Origin: Micromonospora sp. WMMD1128
GTDB lineage: Bacteria; Actinomycetota; Actinomycetes; Mycobacteriales; Micromonosporaceae
Reading direction: 5' to 3'
Assembly: GCF_027497235.1 (NCBI RefSeq)
Contig: NZ_CP114902.1
Location: forward strand, 4,738,001 to 4,802,000
DNA length: 64,000 nucleotides
In this document: in pieces, positions 18,083 to 27,232 of the stretch
Layout of the letters: every line of letters starts with the position of its first letter
Numbering within the stretch: the stretch's first letter is position 1
Notes under the pieces: model-generated
What the model saw: the letters and a program-made list of their open reading frames with translations, nothing else
Databases searched by the model: none
Told to the model about the DNA's origin: nothing
Position numbers and translations under genes: made by a program

Positions 18083-21000
18083 ATGGTGCTGTTCCGCAGA
18101 CTCCGGCCGGTCCGGGCCGCCACGGTCGCCGAGGAGACCGCGCCCACCGTCCCCACCGCCCGCGCCACCGACGAAAAGCCGACCGATCCGACCGGGCCGA
18201 CCGCTTCGGCAACGCCGACCAGGCCGACCGAGACGGCCGCGCCGACCGCGCCGAACCCGGCGAGCCTGGACCCGGACGTCGCGCCGCGCCTGTTCGGGCC
18301 GGTGCCGAACACCGCCGCCAGCCCGCTGCCCGTGCTCGACCCGGACGGCCGGCCGGTGCCCGGCACCGGCATCCGCAAGTTCGTCGACCCACTGCCCGCA
18401 CCCGGCCGGCCGGCCACCGCCGGGCTCGGCGCCCGCCTGCCCGTCGCCGTGCCCGACACCATCACGTGGCCGGGCTGCGACTACTACGAAATCGGCCTCC
18501 AGGAGTACGCGCAGCGCCTGCACCGGGACCTGCCGGCCACCCGGCTGCGCGGCTACCGGCAACTCAACCTGGGCACCGACGCCGCCGGCCACAACACGGT
18601 GAGCCCGCCCGACCGCCCCTGGCACCTCGGCCCGATGATCGTGGCGCGACGGGGCCGGCCGGTGCGGGTCAAGTTCATCAACCAGCTCCCCACCGGCCGG
18701 GCCGGCGAACTGTTCCTGCCGGTCGACGAGACGCTCGACGGGGCCGGCGCCGGGCCGCTCGACGGGCCCGCGCCCTACCCGCAGAACCGCGCCGTGCCGC
18801 ACCTGGCCGGGGCGCGTACCGCGTGGACGAGCGCCGGCAACCCGTGGCAGTGGGTGACCCCGGCCGGCGAGATCACCCCGTACCCCGTCGGGGTCGGTGT
18901 GATTCCGGTGCCGGACATGCCCGCGCCGGGCGCGGGCGCCACCACGCTCTACTTCCCGAACGACCAGAGCGGCCGGCTGATGTGGCTGCACGACAACACG
19001 CTCGGCCTGTCCCGGCTCACCACCTACTCCGGGCAGCTCGCGCTCTGGCTGCTCACCGACCCGGCCGAACAGCGGCTGGTGGACGACGGCGTGCTCCCTG
19101 CCGACCAGCTCCCGCTGGTGATCGAGGACAAGACGTTCGTGCCCGACGACGCGCAGCTCGCCGCCCAGGACCCGACCTGGGACCGGAACCGCTGGGGCGC
19201 CAAGGGCAGCCTCTGGCACCCGCACGTCTACCAGCCCCGGCAGAACCCGTACCGGCTCTGCGGCACCAACCCGACCGGCCGCTGGGACTACGGGCCGTGG
19301 ACCCACGACCCGGACGGCGGGGCGAGCCCGTGGGTCGCCCCGGTGCCGAGCCCGCACCACGACCCGGCGACCGAGCCGGACGAGCCGCCGCTGGTCCCGG
19401 CCGTGCCGCACCCCTCCGCGGTCCCCGAGGCGTACGGGGACACCCCGCTGGTCAACGGCGTCGCCTACCCGTACCTGGAGGTCACGCCGACGGCGTACCG
19501 GTTCCGGATCCTCAACGCCTGCGCGGACCGGGCGCTCAACCTCCAGCTCTACCGGGCCGCCTCGGACGGGCCGATGTGGGCGCCCGACGGCGGGCCGGCC
19601 GACCCGCTCGCCGGCGAGGTGCCGATGGTCGAGGCGGTCCGCGCGCCCGGCCGGCCGGCGGACTGGCCGGCGGACGGGCGCGACGGCGGCGTGCCCGACC
19701 CGGCCGCCGCCGGCCCGGAGCTGATCCAGATCGGCAACGAGGGCGGCCTGCTCCCGGCCCCGGTGGTGCTGGCGAACCGGCCGGTCGACTACCGGTACGA
19801 CAGGCAGGACCCGACCGTGCTCAACGTGGACGGGCACGCGCTGCTGCTCGCCCCCGGCGAACGCGCCGACGTGGTGGTGGACTTCTCCACCGTGCCGCCG
19901 GGCGGCACGCTGATCCTCTACAACGACTGCCCCGCGCCGCTGCCCCGGTTCGACCCCCGCTACGACCACCACACCGGCGCACCGGACCGCACCGCCACCG
20001 GCGGCCTCCCGCCGACCCACCCCGGCTACGGCCCAAACACGCGGACCCTGCTCCAGATCCGGGTGACCGGCACCCCGGGGCCGCGCTTCGACCGGCGGCG
20101 GCTCGCCGCCCGGCTGCCCGGCGCGTACGCGGAGAGCCAGCCGCCGCCGATCGTGCCGCAACCGGCGTACGACCCGGCGTTCGGCACCCGCACCGCCGGC
20201 CCGACGCTGGTCCCGGCGCGGGCCGGCGCGGTCACGTTCACCCCGCTCGGCGGATCCGCCCCGGTCACGCTGCCCCTGGCGGTGAAGTCGGTCGGGCAGA
20301 TGTTCGAGCCCCGGCACGGCCGGGCGGTGGGCCGGCTCGGCGTCGGCCACCCGATCGGCGGACCGCTCGTCCCGGCCGTCCTGCCACTGGGCCCGGCCGA
20401 CCCGGCCACCGAGGTGCTGTTCGCGACCGACCCGACCGTGCCGGTGGGCGCGCCCGCGGACGGCACCCAGCTCTGGCGGATCGTCGGCGACTCCGACCGC
20501 ACCCACCCGGTGCACGTCGAGGGCGTCGACGTGCAGGTGGTCAACCGGGTCGGCTGGGACGGCACGCTCCGCCCGCCCGGCCCGGGCGAGCTGGGCTGGA
20601 AGGACACCGTCCGGGTCAATCCCCGGGAGGACGTGATCGTGGCGCTGCGCCCGGTCCCGCCCGACCTGCCGTTCCGGATCGGCGACAGCGTACGGCTGCT
20701 CGACCCGACCCGCCCGGCCGGCGCGCGGCTGGACGCCGGCCCGGTGAGCCCGGTCGACGGTGGGCCCGCGGTGGTGGTCAACCACCTGGTCAATCTGGGT
20801 TGGGAGTACCGCTGGCAGACCCGCTCGGCGGGGCTGCGCGACCAGGGCATGAGCCGGCCACTGGTGCTGCGGGTGTCGCCCCGCGCGCCGACCGGGCTGA
20901 CCGCCACCCCGGCGCCGGGGTCGGCCACCGCGCTGCCCGCCATCGCGCTGACCTGGACCGGCAACGGCAGCCGCCCACCGGCCACCAGCCATTGGTTGCA

Positions 21001-21751
21001 ACGCGCCACCGACAGCGCCTTCACCGCCGGCCGCACCGAGATCACGGTGGCCGCCGCCGCGACCCGGTACACGGACGCGACAGTCACCCCCGGCGTCACC
21101 TACCACTACCGGATCCGGGCCGAGAACGCGGTGAGCTGCTCGGCCTGGTCGAACAGCGCGCCGGCCTCGGTGCGGCTGGCCCCACCGGCCCGGCTGACCG
21201 CGGTGGTGCCGCCGGCCGCGCCGGTGCGGGTGGCGCTGCGCTGGGCGAACCACTCGTTCGCCACCGGCGTGGACGTGCAGCGGGCCACGAACCCGACGTT
21301 CACCAGCGGGCCGGGCACCACGGCGATCGCCGTCGGCGAGACCCACCTGGATCCGGCCGTCGCCCCCGACACCACCTACTACTACCGGGTACGCACCACC
21401 TACCTCGGTGCGGCGTCGCCCTGGTCCACGGTGGCCACGGTGACCGTACCGCCCCGACCGGCCACGCCCACGGGCGTGACCGCCACCGTCGGCGCGCCGT
21501 CCCCGGACACCGCCTTGGTGACGCTGGGCTGGTCGGCGGAGGCGCCGGCCGGGCCGGGCGCCGGTTTCCTCGTGGAACGCGCCCTCGACGGGGCCTTCAC
21601 CCGGGAACCGGCCACCTTCCGGGCGACCGGTCGCGGCTTCACCAACACCGGCCTGTCCCGCGGCGTCACCTACCACTACCGGGTACGCGCGACGAACGTG
21701 GTGGGCGCCTCCCCCTGGACCCCCGCCACCAGCATCACCACCCCACCCTGA
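18083..21751 (+). CDS. Multicopper-oxidase-fold protein lacking copper ligands, with FN3 repeats
   Basis: 1222 residues. The N-terminal ~925 residues align by motif with CotA/bilirubin-oxidase-type multicopper oxidases, but every copper motif is altered: HLHGG reads HLAGA (H240), YHDHT reads LHDNT (H303-N305), HPMHLHG reads HPVHVEG (H808-G814), and HCHxxEH..MMRP reads RWQ...GMSRP (about 911-925). The fold is probably kept and oxidase activity lost. Three FN3 domains follow (about 932-1222; repeated TYHYRVRA). No signal peptide or helix is seen; the N-terminus is Thr/Ala/Pro-rich. ATG 18083 has GGGGAG just upstream. A structural, spore-coat or matrix role is possible but unproven. Confidence 0.82.
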   Translation: MVLFRRLRPVRAATVAEETAPTVPTARATDEKPTDPTGPTASATPTRPTETAAPTAPNPASLDPDVAPRLFGPVPNTAASPLPVLDPDGRPVPGTGIRKFVDPLPAPGRPATAGLGARLPVAVPDTITWPGCDYYEIGLQEYAQRLHRDLPATRLRGYRQLNLGTDAAGHNTVSPPDRPWHLGPMIVARRGRPVRVKFINQLPTGRAGELFLPVDETLDGAGAGPLDGPAPYPQNRAVPHLAGARTAWTSAGNPWQWVTPAGEITPYPVGVGVIPVPDMPAPGAGATTLYFPNDQSGRLMWLHDNTLGLSRLTTYSGQLALWLLTDPAEQRLVDDGVLPADQLPLVIEDKTFVPDDAQLAAQDPTWDRNRWGAKGSLWHPHVYQPRQNPYRLCGTNPTGRWDYGPWTHDPDGGASPWVAPVPSPHHDPATEPDEPPLVPAVPHPSAVPEAYGDTPLVNGVAYPYLEVTPTAYRFRILNACADRALNLQLYRAASDGPMWAPDGGPADPLAGEVPMVEAVRAPGRPADWPADGRDGGVPDPAAAGPELIQIGNEGGLLPAPVVLANRPVDYRYDRQDPTVLNVDGHALLLAPGERADVVVDFSTVPPGGTLILYNDCPAPLPRFDPRYDHHTGAPDRTATGGLPPTHPGYGPNTRTLLQIRVTGTPGPRFDRRRLAARLPGAYAESQPPPIVPQPAYDPAFGTRTAGPTLVPARAGAVTFTPLGGSAPVTLPLAVKSVGQMFEPRHGRAVGRLGVGHPIGGPLVPAVLPLGPADPATEVLFATDPTVPVGAPADGTQLWRIVGDSDRTHPVHVEGVDVQVVNRVGWDGTLRPPGPGELGWKDTVRVNPREDVIVALRPVPPDLPFRIGDSVRLLDPTRPAGARLDAGPVSPVDGGPAVVVNHLVNLGWEYRWQTRSAGLRDQGMSRPLVLRVSPRAPTGLTATPAPGSATALPAIALTWTGNGSRPPATSHWLQRATDSAFTAGRTEITVAAAATRYTDATVTPGVTYHYRIRAENAVSCSAWSNSAPASVRLAPPARLTAVVPPAAPVRVALRWANHSFATGVDVQRATNPTFTSGPGTTAIAVGETHLDPAVAPDTTYYYRVRTTYLGAASPWSTVATVTVPPRPATPTGVTATVGAPSPDTALVTLGWSAEAPAGPGAGFLVERALDGAFTREPATFRATGRGFTNTGLSRGVTYHYRVRATNVVGASPWTPATSITTPP

Positions 21752-21806
21752 CCCAGCTTTTCACCGACCCGGCCCGGCCCGGCGGGCTGGACGTCGGTAG
21801 GCCGGA

Positions 21807-21869
21807 CGCCAGTTCGGTGATGTGGCGGTATCCGACCACCGGCGATGCCCCCACTTCACCGAACTGGTG
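21807..21869. repeat. Palindromic repeat, family A
   Basis: Arms 21807-21833 and 21843-21869 (27 nt each, few mismatches) carry CGCCAGTTCGG, GTGGCGGTATCC and their mirrored forms. Located 55 nt past the FN3 protein stop in a 286-nt gap between convergent genes, where it could terminate both transcripts. Confidence 0.8.
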
Positions 21870-22037
21870 TTGATCATGGCCAAACGATCACCGCCCACGC
21901 TTCCTCGCACGAGACCCGGCCGGAGAGCAGGCCACCGTGCGGCCGGTTGCCCGCTTTCACGCCTGCGCGGCGTCCCGACGAGACCAGGTGACTTGGAAGG
22001 TAACGGCGCCGCGGAGGAACGGGCCGCCGGAGCGGCG

Positions 22038-22802
22038 TCAGGAGGGGCGGGGCTGGGGGGTGCGGAGTTCGGCCAGGGCGGCGGCCACGCCGTGCAGCAT
22101 GTCGGTGGCCTCGGTCAGGCGGGCGGCGGCGGGGTGCGCGGTGTTCGGACGGGCATCCTCGGCCACGTAGCCGGCGGCGGCCACCACCAGCCGCTCGTAG
22201 GCGGCCACCCCGTCCTCCAACTGGGCGACGAGCATCGCGTGCACCTCGGCGAGCGGCCCGTGCGGGGCGAGCTTCACCGCGCCTTCCACGCCTGCCACCC
22301 GGGTGGCCAGTTCGCGTAGGGAATGGTCGGCCTCGGCCGCTTCCCGGACCGCCGGCTCGGCCAGCCCGGTCAGCCGACCGGCCAACCCGCCGAGGGTGAG
22401 CGCGGCCCGGTCGAGCCGGGCCCACGGCTCGGCCGCGGCGGTGCCGCGCAGACCGAGGCGGGCGCGGACCCGGCGTACCTCGGCGAGGACGCCCGGGCCC
22501 ACCGGCAGCCGTTCGACGGCGGCGACCAGCCGGGCGCGGGATCGGGCGGCGGCCTCGGCCGGGTCGAGCGCGGGCGGGGCCGGCACTGCCGCGAGCGCCC
22601 GGTGGTCGGCCCAACGCCAGCACGCCACCGCGATCGCGCTCCCTGCGGCGCCGGCCCAGGCCGCGTCCGGCAGGCCCAGCCCCGCGTACGGGGTGAGCAC
22701 CGCGGCGGCACCGCCGAGCCCGCCAGCCAGAACGCTCCACCGCCGCGCCGAGCGCCGCAGCTTGCCCAGCCGGCGGAAGTGCCGCGTCCGCTCGTCCGCC
22801 AT
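22038..22802 (-). CDS. pspM: Phage-shock envelope stress protein PspM-like
   Basis: 254 residues with two adjacent hydrophobic segments near residues 22-60 and a long charged helical remainder. Position directly downstream of pspA and clgR, as in mycobacteria where PspM is an integral membrane partner of PspA, is the main support; sequence similarity of PspM proteins is low. ATG 22800-22802 starts 17 nt after the pspA stop. The frame stays open upstream but overlaps pspA. Confidence 0.7.
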   Translation of the reverse strand: MADERTRHFRRLGKLRRSARRWSVLAGGLGGAAAVLTPYAGLGLPDAAWAGAAGSAIAVACWRWADHRALAAVPAPPALDPAEAAARSRARLVAAVERLPVGPGVLAEVRRVRARLGLRGTAAAEPWARLDRAALTLGGLAGRLTGLAEPAVREAAEADHSLRELATRVAGVEGAVKLAPHGPLAEVHAMLVAQLEDGVAAYERLVVAAAGYVAEDARPNTAHPAAARLTEATDMLHGVAAALAELRTPQPRPS

Positions 22803-22818
22803 CGCTCTCCCCCGTCCG

Positions 22819-23670
22819 TCAGCCGGTGGTGGTCTCCCCGGTGCCACGCTCCCGGCTCATGCTGGCCCGGATCTCGTCCAGCTTGGCGGTCGCCGCCGGG
22901 TCGGTCGCCGGACCCACCGCGGGGCGCTCCGACCGGCCGTCGACCTGCTTGCCGGCCATGCTCGACCGGATCTGTTCCAGCCTGGCCGACCCGGCCGAGT
23001 CGATCGACGCCTTCTGGATCTCCAGCATCCGGCCCTCGACCGAGTTGCCGGCCAGCTCGGCCCGGCCCATGGCGGTGGCGTAGCGGCTCTCGATCCGGTC
23101 GCGCACCTCGTTCAGCGACGGGGTGTTGGCCGGCGCGGTGAGCGACGACATCGACTCCAGCGAGCGGGCCACGCTCTCCTGCATCTTGGCCTGCTCGAGC
23201 TGGCTGAGCAGCTTGGTGCGCTCGGCGAGCTTCTGCTGGAGGATCATCGAGTTGTTCTCGACCGCCTTGCGGGCCTGCGCCGCCGCGTTCAGCGCCTGGT
23301 CGTGCAGCGTCTTCAAGTCTTCCAACGCCTGCTCGCCGGAGACCAACTGGGTGGCAAGCATCTGGGCGGACTGCTCGAAGCGCCCGGCCTCGGCCTCGTC
23401 ACCCCGGCCCCGGGCCTGGTCGGCAAGCGTCAGCGCCTGCCGCGCGTTGCCCTGGAGCTGCTCCACCTCGGTGATCTGCCGGGACAGCTTCATCTCGAGC
23501 TGACGCTGGTTGCCGATCACCGCCGCCGCCTGCTGGACCAGCGCCTGGTGTTGCCGCTGCGCCTCCTCGACCGCCTGCTGGATCTGCACCTTCGGATCGG
23601 CGTGCTCGTCGATCTTCGCGCCGAAGGCCGCCATCAGGTATTTCCAACCCTTGACGAACGGGTTAGCCAT
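22819..23670 (-). CDS. pspA: Phage shock protein A (PspA/IM30 family)
   Basis: A 283-residue peripheral membrane coiled-coil protein of the ESCRT-III-like PspA/Vipp1 family, which stabilises stressed membranes. The amphipathic N-terminal helix ([15 protein letters not shown]) is followed by the long coiled coil at about 25-185 ([27 protein letters not shown]) and a loosely conserved C-terminal third. ATG 23668-23670 is preceded by GAGGCGGAG. It lies between clgR and pspM, the actinobacterial arrangement in which ClgR activates pspA. Confidence 0.92.
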   Translation of the reverse strand: MANPFVKGWKYLMAAFGAKIDEHADPKVQIQQAVEEAQRQHQALVQQAAAVIGNQRQLEMKLSRQITEVEQLQGNARQALTLADQARGRGDEAEAGRFEQSAQMLATQLVSGEQALEDLKTLHDQALNAAAQARKAVENNSMILQQKLAERTKLLSQLEQAKMQESVARSLESMSSLTAPANTPSLNEVRDRIESRYATAMGRAELAGNSVEGRMLEIQKASIDSAGSARLEQIRSSMAGKQVDGRSERPAVGPATDPAATAKLDEIRASMSRERGTGETTTG

Positions 23671-23767
23671 CTCCGCCTCGTCCCCTCACAGTAGCGTCAC
23701 GCCTACATCGTCCCAGTCGGACGCCACTCCGGCACCCGTACGATCCTGATCAACATTACGACGTGGA

Positions 23768-23778
23768 CGCCAGCGGCG
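23768..23778. promoter_or_regulatory. Candidate ClgR operator upstream of pspA
   Basis: The dyad CGCCAGCGGCG lies 98 nt before the pspA start, in the clgR-pspA gap. It fits the CGC-N5-GCG shape I recall for actinobacterial ClgR sites except at the central base. A TAATGT hexamer about 15 nt downstream on the minus strand could be the -10. Untested. Confidence 0.35.
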
Positions 23779-23797
23779 ACATGGGCGGACGGCACGG

Positions 23798-24247
23798 TCA
23801 GGCGGCGCAGACCACGTCCCGCTCGGCGGGGCGCACACGCGCGCTGCGCAGCGTCGCCTTGAGCGGCGAGTCCTGCCGGACCTGGACGGCCACCGCGCCG
23901 TCGGAGGTGACCTGCCGGACCCCCCGGTTCGTCGCCTTGCGCACGGCCGGCGTGGCCACCGACGTCGACTCGACGGGCTCGTCGGCGACCGGCACCAGCA
24001 CGCCGGGCATCTGCTCGGCCAGCGCCACCGTGTCGCTCACCTCGCGCAGCAGCTCGGACAGGCGGGCGCCGAGCGCGTCGCAGATCGCCGCCAGCAGCTC
24101 GCTCGATGGTTCCTTCTGGCCGCGTTCGATCTCGGAGAGGTAACCGAGGCTGACGTTGGCGGCGGACGAGACCTCGCGGAGGGTGCGGTGCTGCCCCTGC
24201 CGGCGCGCCCGCAGTGCGTCACCGATCACCCGGCGTAGCAGGACCAT
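23798..24247 (-). CDS. clgR: ClgR-type transcriptional activator
   Basis: 149 residues. An XRE-type helix-turn-helix occupies about 5-65 ([35 protein letters not shown]), the signature of ClgR, the activator of clp protease and envelope-stress genes. The C-terminus ends in CAA; in Streptomyces a terminal Ala-Ala is reported to target ClgR to ClpP, so controlled proteolysis is likely here too. ATG 24245-24247 follows GGGGAGG. Next to pspA and pspM as in mycobacteria. Confidence 0.9.
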   Translation of the reverse strand: MVLLRRVIGDALRARRQGQHRTLREVSSAANVSLGYLSEIERGQKEPSSELLAAICDALGARLSELLREVSDTVALAEQMPGVLVPVADEPVESTSVATPAVRKATNRGVRQVTSDGAVAVQVRQDSPLKATLRSARVRPAERDVVCAA

Positions 24248-24457
24248 CGCACCTCCCCGTGAACGGGTCACCATGCCCGACCGCGCCGCGCGGCGCCGAG
24301 CGCGGCGAGTCGCCGCCCCGGCGCCGGCGTCGCCCGCCGGAGCCTTCCCGCAACCGTACCCGCTGACCGCCGCGACGACATCCCACCCCGCCTGTCCAAT
24401 CCCGTCAGAACGACCGTTCCGACGCGCCCGCGGTCGGGTGTGTCGGTGTCGGCGGGG

Positions 24458-25006
24458 TCATCGCCGGCCGGCGCCCGCCGGGTCGACGGCCTCGCCCTCG
24501 CGGACGACCCGGACCTGTTCGGCGAGCAGGCGCAGGGCCTCGATCACCGCGGCCGAGCGGATGCGGTCCCGGCCACCGTCCAGGTCGAGCCGGCGCACCT
24601 GCGTGCCGTCCGGCCCGGCGACCGCCACGTAGACCAGGCCGACCGGCTTGCCGTTCTGCGGCTCCGGCCCGGCCACCCCGGTGGTGGCCAGCCCCCAGAC
24701 CGCGCCGCAGCGCTGCCGACCGCCCTCGGCGAGGGCGACGGCCACGTCCGGGTCGACCGGGCCACGCGCCGCCAGCAGGTCCTCCGGTACGCCGGCGAGC
24801 GTCGCCTTGAGCTCGGTGGCGTAGACGACGAGGCCACCCCGGTAGATCGCGCTGACTCCGGCGATCTCCACGATCGCGGCGGCGAGCAGGCCACCGGTCA
24901 GCGACTCGACCGTGGCCAGCGTCTCCCCGCGGTCGTGCAGGCGGTGCACCACGGCGGCGGCCGGGCTGCCGGCGGGCCGTCGGTGCCGCGCGTCGGTGTC
25001 GTCCAT
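24458..25006 (-). CDS. cinA: CinA C-terminal domain protein / nicotinamide-nucleotide amidohydrolase
   Basis: 182 residues covering only the CinA C-terminal (PncC) domain, which deamidates NMN; there is no N-terminal MoeA-like domain, as in many bacteria. Landmarks are TVESLTGGLLAAAIVEIAGVS, GGLVVYATELKATL and GLATTGVAGP. ATG 25004-25006 has GAGG 7 nt upstream. It follows pgsA and rimO in the conserved rimO-pgsA-cinA order; 50 nt separate it from pgsA. Confidence 0.9.
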   Translation of the reverse strand: MDDTDARHRRPAGSPAAAVVHRLHDRGETLATVESLTGGLLAAAIVEIAGVSAIYRGGLVVYATELKATLAGVPEDLLAARGPVDPDVAVALAEGGRQRCGAVWGLATTGVAGPEPQNGKPVGLVYVAVAGPDGTQVRRLDLDGGRDRIRSAAVIEALRLLAEQVRVVREGEAVDPAGAGRR

Positions 25007-25056
25007 GACCGCCTCTTCTTCCCGCGTCACGCCGGCTTAGTCGCCGGTCGCACCGA

Positions 25057-25647
25057 TCAACGCCGGGGACGGCGCAGCCGCAGCGCCTGGGCGACGTAGT
25101 CGAAGCCGGTGGCGACGGTCACCACCACGGCCGCGCCCAGGATCCAGGGTCCGACCGGGGCCAGCGCGTCCGGCATCGGCCAGAGGTACCAGGTGATCGC
25201 CAGGATCTGCAACGCCGTCTTGATCTTGCCGCCGCGGCTGGCGGCGATGACCCCGTGCCGGATCACCCAGAAGCGCAGCGCGGTGATGCCCAACTCCCGG
25301 GCGAGGATCACCACCGTCACCCACCAGGGCAGCCGGTCGTACCACGAGAGCAGCACCAGCGCGGTGCCGGTGAGCGCCTTGTCGGCGATCGGGTCGGCGA
25401 CCTTGCCGAGCGAGGTGACCAGGCCGAACCGGCGGGCGATCCAGCCGTCGACCAGGTCCGTCGCCGAGGCCACCACGAAGATCAGGCAGGCCACCATCCG
25501 CCAGCCGGCGTGGCTCATCCCGGACACGGCCACGGTGACCGCGAAGACCGGCACCAACAGCAGCCGCGCCGCGGTCAACAGGTTCGCCGCGTTGAGCAGC
25601 GGCACCGGCGCCGCCACCGTCGGCTCCGCCCCGGTCATGTCCGACAT
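25057..25647 (-). CDS. pgsA: CDP-diacylglycerol-glycerol-3-phosphate 3-phosphatidyltransferase (PgsA family)
   Basis: A 196-residue membrane enzyme with about four to six helices, first committed step of phosphatidylglycerol synthesis. The CDP-alcohol phosphotransferase motif is complete: DLVDGWIARR, then SLGKVADPIADK, giving all the metal-binding aspartates. ATG 25645-25647 preferred; a GTG at 25687-25689 overlaps the rimO stop and is the alternative. A PgsA-family gene next to clgR is also the mycobacterial order. Confidence 0.9.
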   Translation of the reverse strand: MSDMTGAEPTVAAPVPLLNAANLLTAARLLLVPVFAVTVAVSGMSHAGWRMVACLIFVVASATDLVDGWIARRFGLVTSLGKVADPIADKALTGTALVLLSWYDRLPWWVTVVILARELGITALRFWVIRHGVIAASRGGKIKTALQILAITWYLWPMPDALAPVGPWILGAAVVVTVATGFDYVAQALRLRRPRR

Positions 25648-25685
25648 CGCCCCACGTCGCTCCCCCGCTCCGTCCGGGCCCACCG

Positions 25686-27170
25686 TCACCGGGCCGCGCC
25701 GGGCGCCGCCGAGATCATCTCGTCCGGCACCGCGATCAGGTCGACCCCCTCGGTCGCCGTCACCCGGGCCCGGACCAGGTCACCCGGGCGCAGCGCGGCC
25801 AGGTCCACCCCGCCGCCGTCCGGCGCGACGAGGGTGGTCGAACCGTCGACCTCGGGCGCCTGGTGGGCGGCCCGCCCCTCGACCACGTCGTCGGCCACCG
25901 AGTCCACCAGCACCTCCACGGTCGAGCCGAGCCGTTCCTCGGCCCGCTGCGAGCACAGCTCGTCAGCGAGCGCGCCGAGCTTGTCGTACCGCCGCTTGAC
26001 CGTGGCGGCGGAGACCTTGCCGGGCAGCCCGGCGGCCTCGGTGCCGTCCTCGTCGCTGTAGTCGAACACGCCGATCGCGTCCAACCGCGCCTCGGTCAGG
26101 AACCGGACCAGCTCGGCCACGTCCTGCTTCGTCTCGCCGGGGAAGCCCACGATGAAGTTGCTCCGGGCGCCGGCCGCCGGCGCCAGCGCGCGGGCCGAGG
26201 CGAGCAGCTCCAGGAACCGGTCGGTGGAGCCGAAGCGGCGCATCCGGCGCAGCACCGGCTCGCTGGAGTGCTGGAACGACAGGTCGAAGTAGGCGGCCAC
26301 GCCGGGCGTGGTGGCGATCACCTCGACCAGGCCGGGCCGGGTCTCGGCGGGCTGGAGGTAGCTGGCCCGCACCCGCACGATCCCGTCGATCGCGGCGAGC
26401 TGCGGCAGCAGCTTCTCCAGTGCCCGCGGGTCGCCCAGGTCCTTGCCGTACGAGGTGGAGTTCTCGCTGACCAGCACCAGCTCCCGGACGCCGGTCTTGG
26501 CCAGCCACTCGGCCTCGGCGAGCAGCTCGTCCGGGGTACGCGAGACGAACGCACCGCGGAACGCCGGGATGGCGCAGAACGCGCACCGCCGGTCGCAGCC
26601 GCTTGCCAGTTTCAGCGAGGCCACCGGGCCGGTGTCGAGCCGGTGCCGCAGCACCTGCCGCAGGTGCGCCGGGGTGTGCTCGTCGGTCTCCGGCGCGACC
26701 CGGGTCGGGGTGCCGTGGCCGGGCAGCGACACCGCCGCGTCCCGGCGCTTGACCGGGGTGAGCGGAAGCAGCTCGCGCCGGTCGCGCGGGACGTGCGCGT
26801 CGATCGTCTCGCCGGCCACCACCGCGTCGAGGCGGGCCGCGATGTCCGGGTAGTCGTCGAAGCTCAGCACCGCCTGCGCCTCGGGAAGGCTGGCGGCCAG
26901 CTCACGGCCGTACCGCTCGGCCATGCACCCGGCGGCGACCACCTTCGCGCCGGTGTCGGCGGCGGCCAGCAGCGTCTGGATCGAATCCTGCTTGGCCTTC
27001 TCCACGAAGCCGCAGGTGTTCACGACCACCACGTCGGCGCCCTCGCCGTCGGTGGTCACCTGCCAGCCGTCGGCGTGCAGCCGGGCGGCCAACTCCTCCG
27101 AGTCGACCTCGTTGCGGGCGCAGCCCAGAGTCAGCAGCGCCACCCGGCGCGGAGAGGAGTCAGACACCAT
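25686..27170 (-). CDS. rimO: Ribosomal protein S12 methylthiotransferase RimO
   Basis: About 494 residues, a radical-SAM enzyme that methylthiolates an Asp of S12. The N-terminal MTTase domain has three cluster cysteines ([30 protein letters not shown]); the radical-SAM motif is CDRRCAFC; a TRAM domain ends the protein. ATG 27168-27170 is annotated, but a TACCCT hexamer at 27174-27179 lies 6 nt before the next codon, GTG 27165-27167, so a leaderless start one codon later is likely. Confidence 0.93.
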   Translation of the reverse strand: MVSDSSPRRVALLTLGCARNEVDSEELAARLHADGWQVTTDGEGADVVVVNTCGFVEKAKQDSIQTLLAAADTGAKVVAAGCMAERYGRELAASLPEAQAVLSFDDYPDIAARLDAVVAGETIDAHVPRDRRELLPLTPVKRRDAAVSLPGHGTPTRVAPETDEHTPAHLRQVLRHRLDTGPVASLKLASGCDRRCAFCAIPAFRGAFVSRTPDELLAEAEWLAKTGVRELVLVSENSTSYGKDLGDPRALEKLLPQLAAIDGIVRVRASYLQPAETRPGLVEVIATTPGVAAYFDLSFQHSSEPVLRRMRRFGSTDRFLELLASARALAPAAGARSNFIVGFPGETKQDVAELVRFLTEARLDAIGVFDYSDEDGTEAAGLPGKVSAATVKRRYDKLGALADELCSQRAEERLGSTVEVLVDSVADDVVEGRAAHQAPEVDGSTTLVAPDGGGVDLAALRPGDLVRARVTATEGVDLIAVPDEMISAAPGAAR

Positions 27171-27185
27171 CCGAGGGTACAGGTG

Positions 27186-27222
27186 CAAGGAAGGGGCCCT
27201 TGTTAACGCCTGCGGTAGAGAA
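27186..27222. repeat. Intergenic repeat, family E (copy 1)
   Basis: AAGGAAGGGGCCCTTGTTAA (27188-27207) followed by CGCCTGCGGTAGAGAAGG. It matches the reverse complement of the element at 45541-45600. It sits in the 62-nt gap between the rimO start and the cyclodeaminase stop, so it lies inside or just upstream of the rimO promoter. Confidence 0.65.
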
Positions 27223-27232
27223 GGTCACCCTC

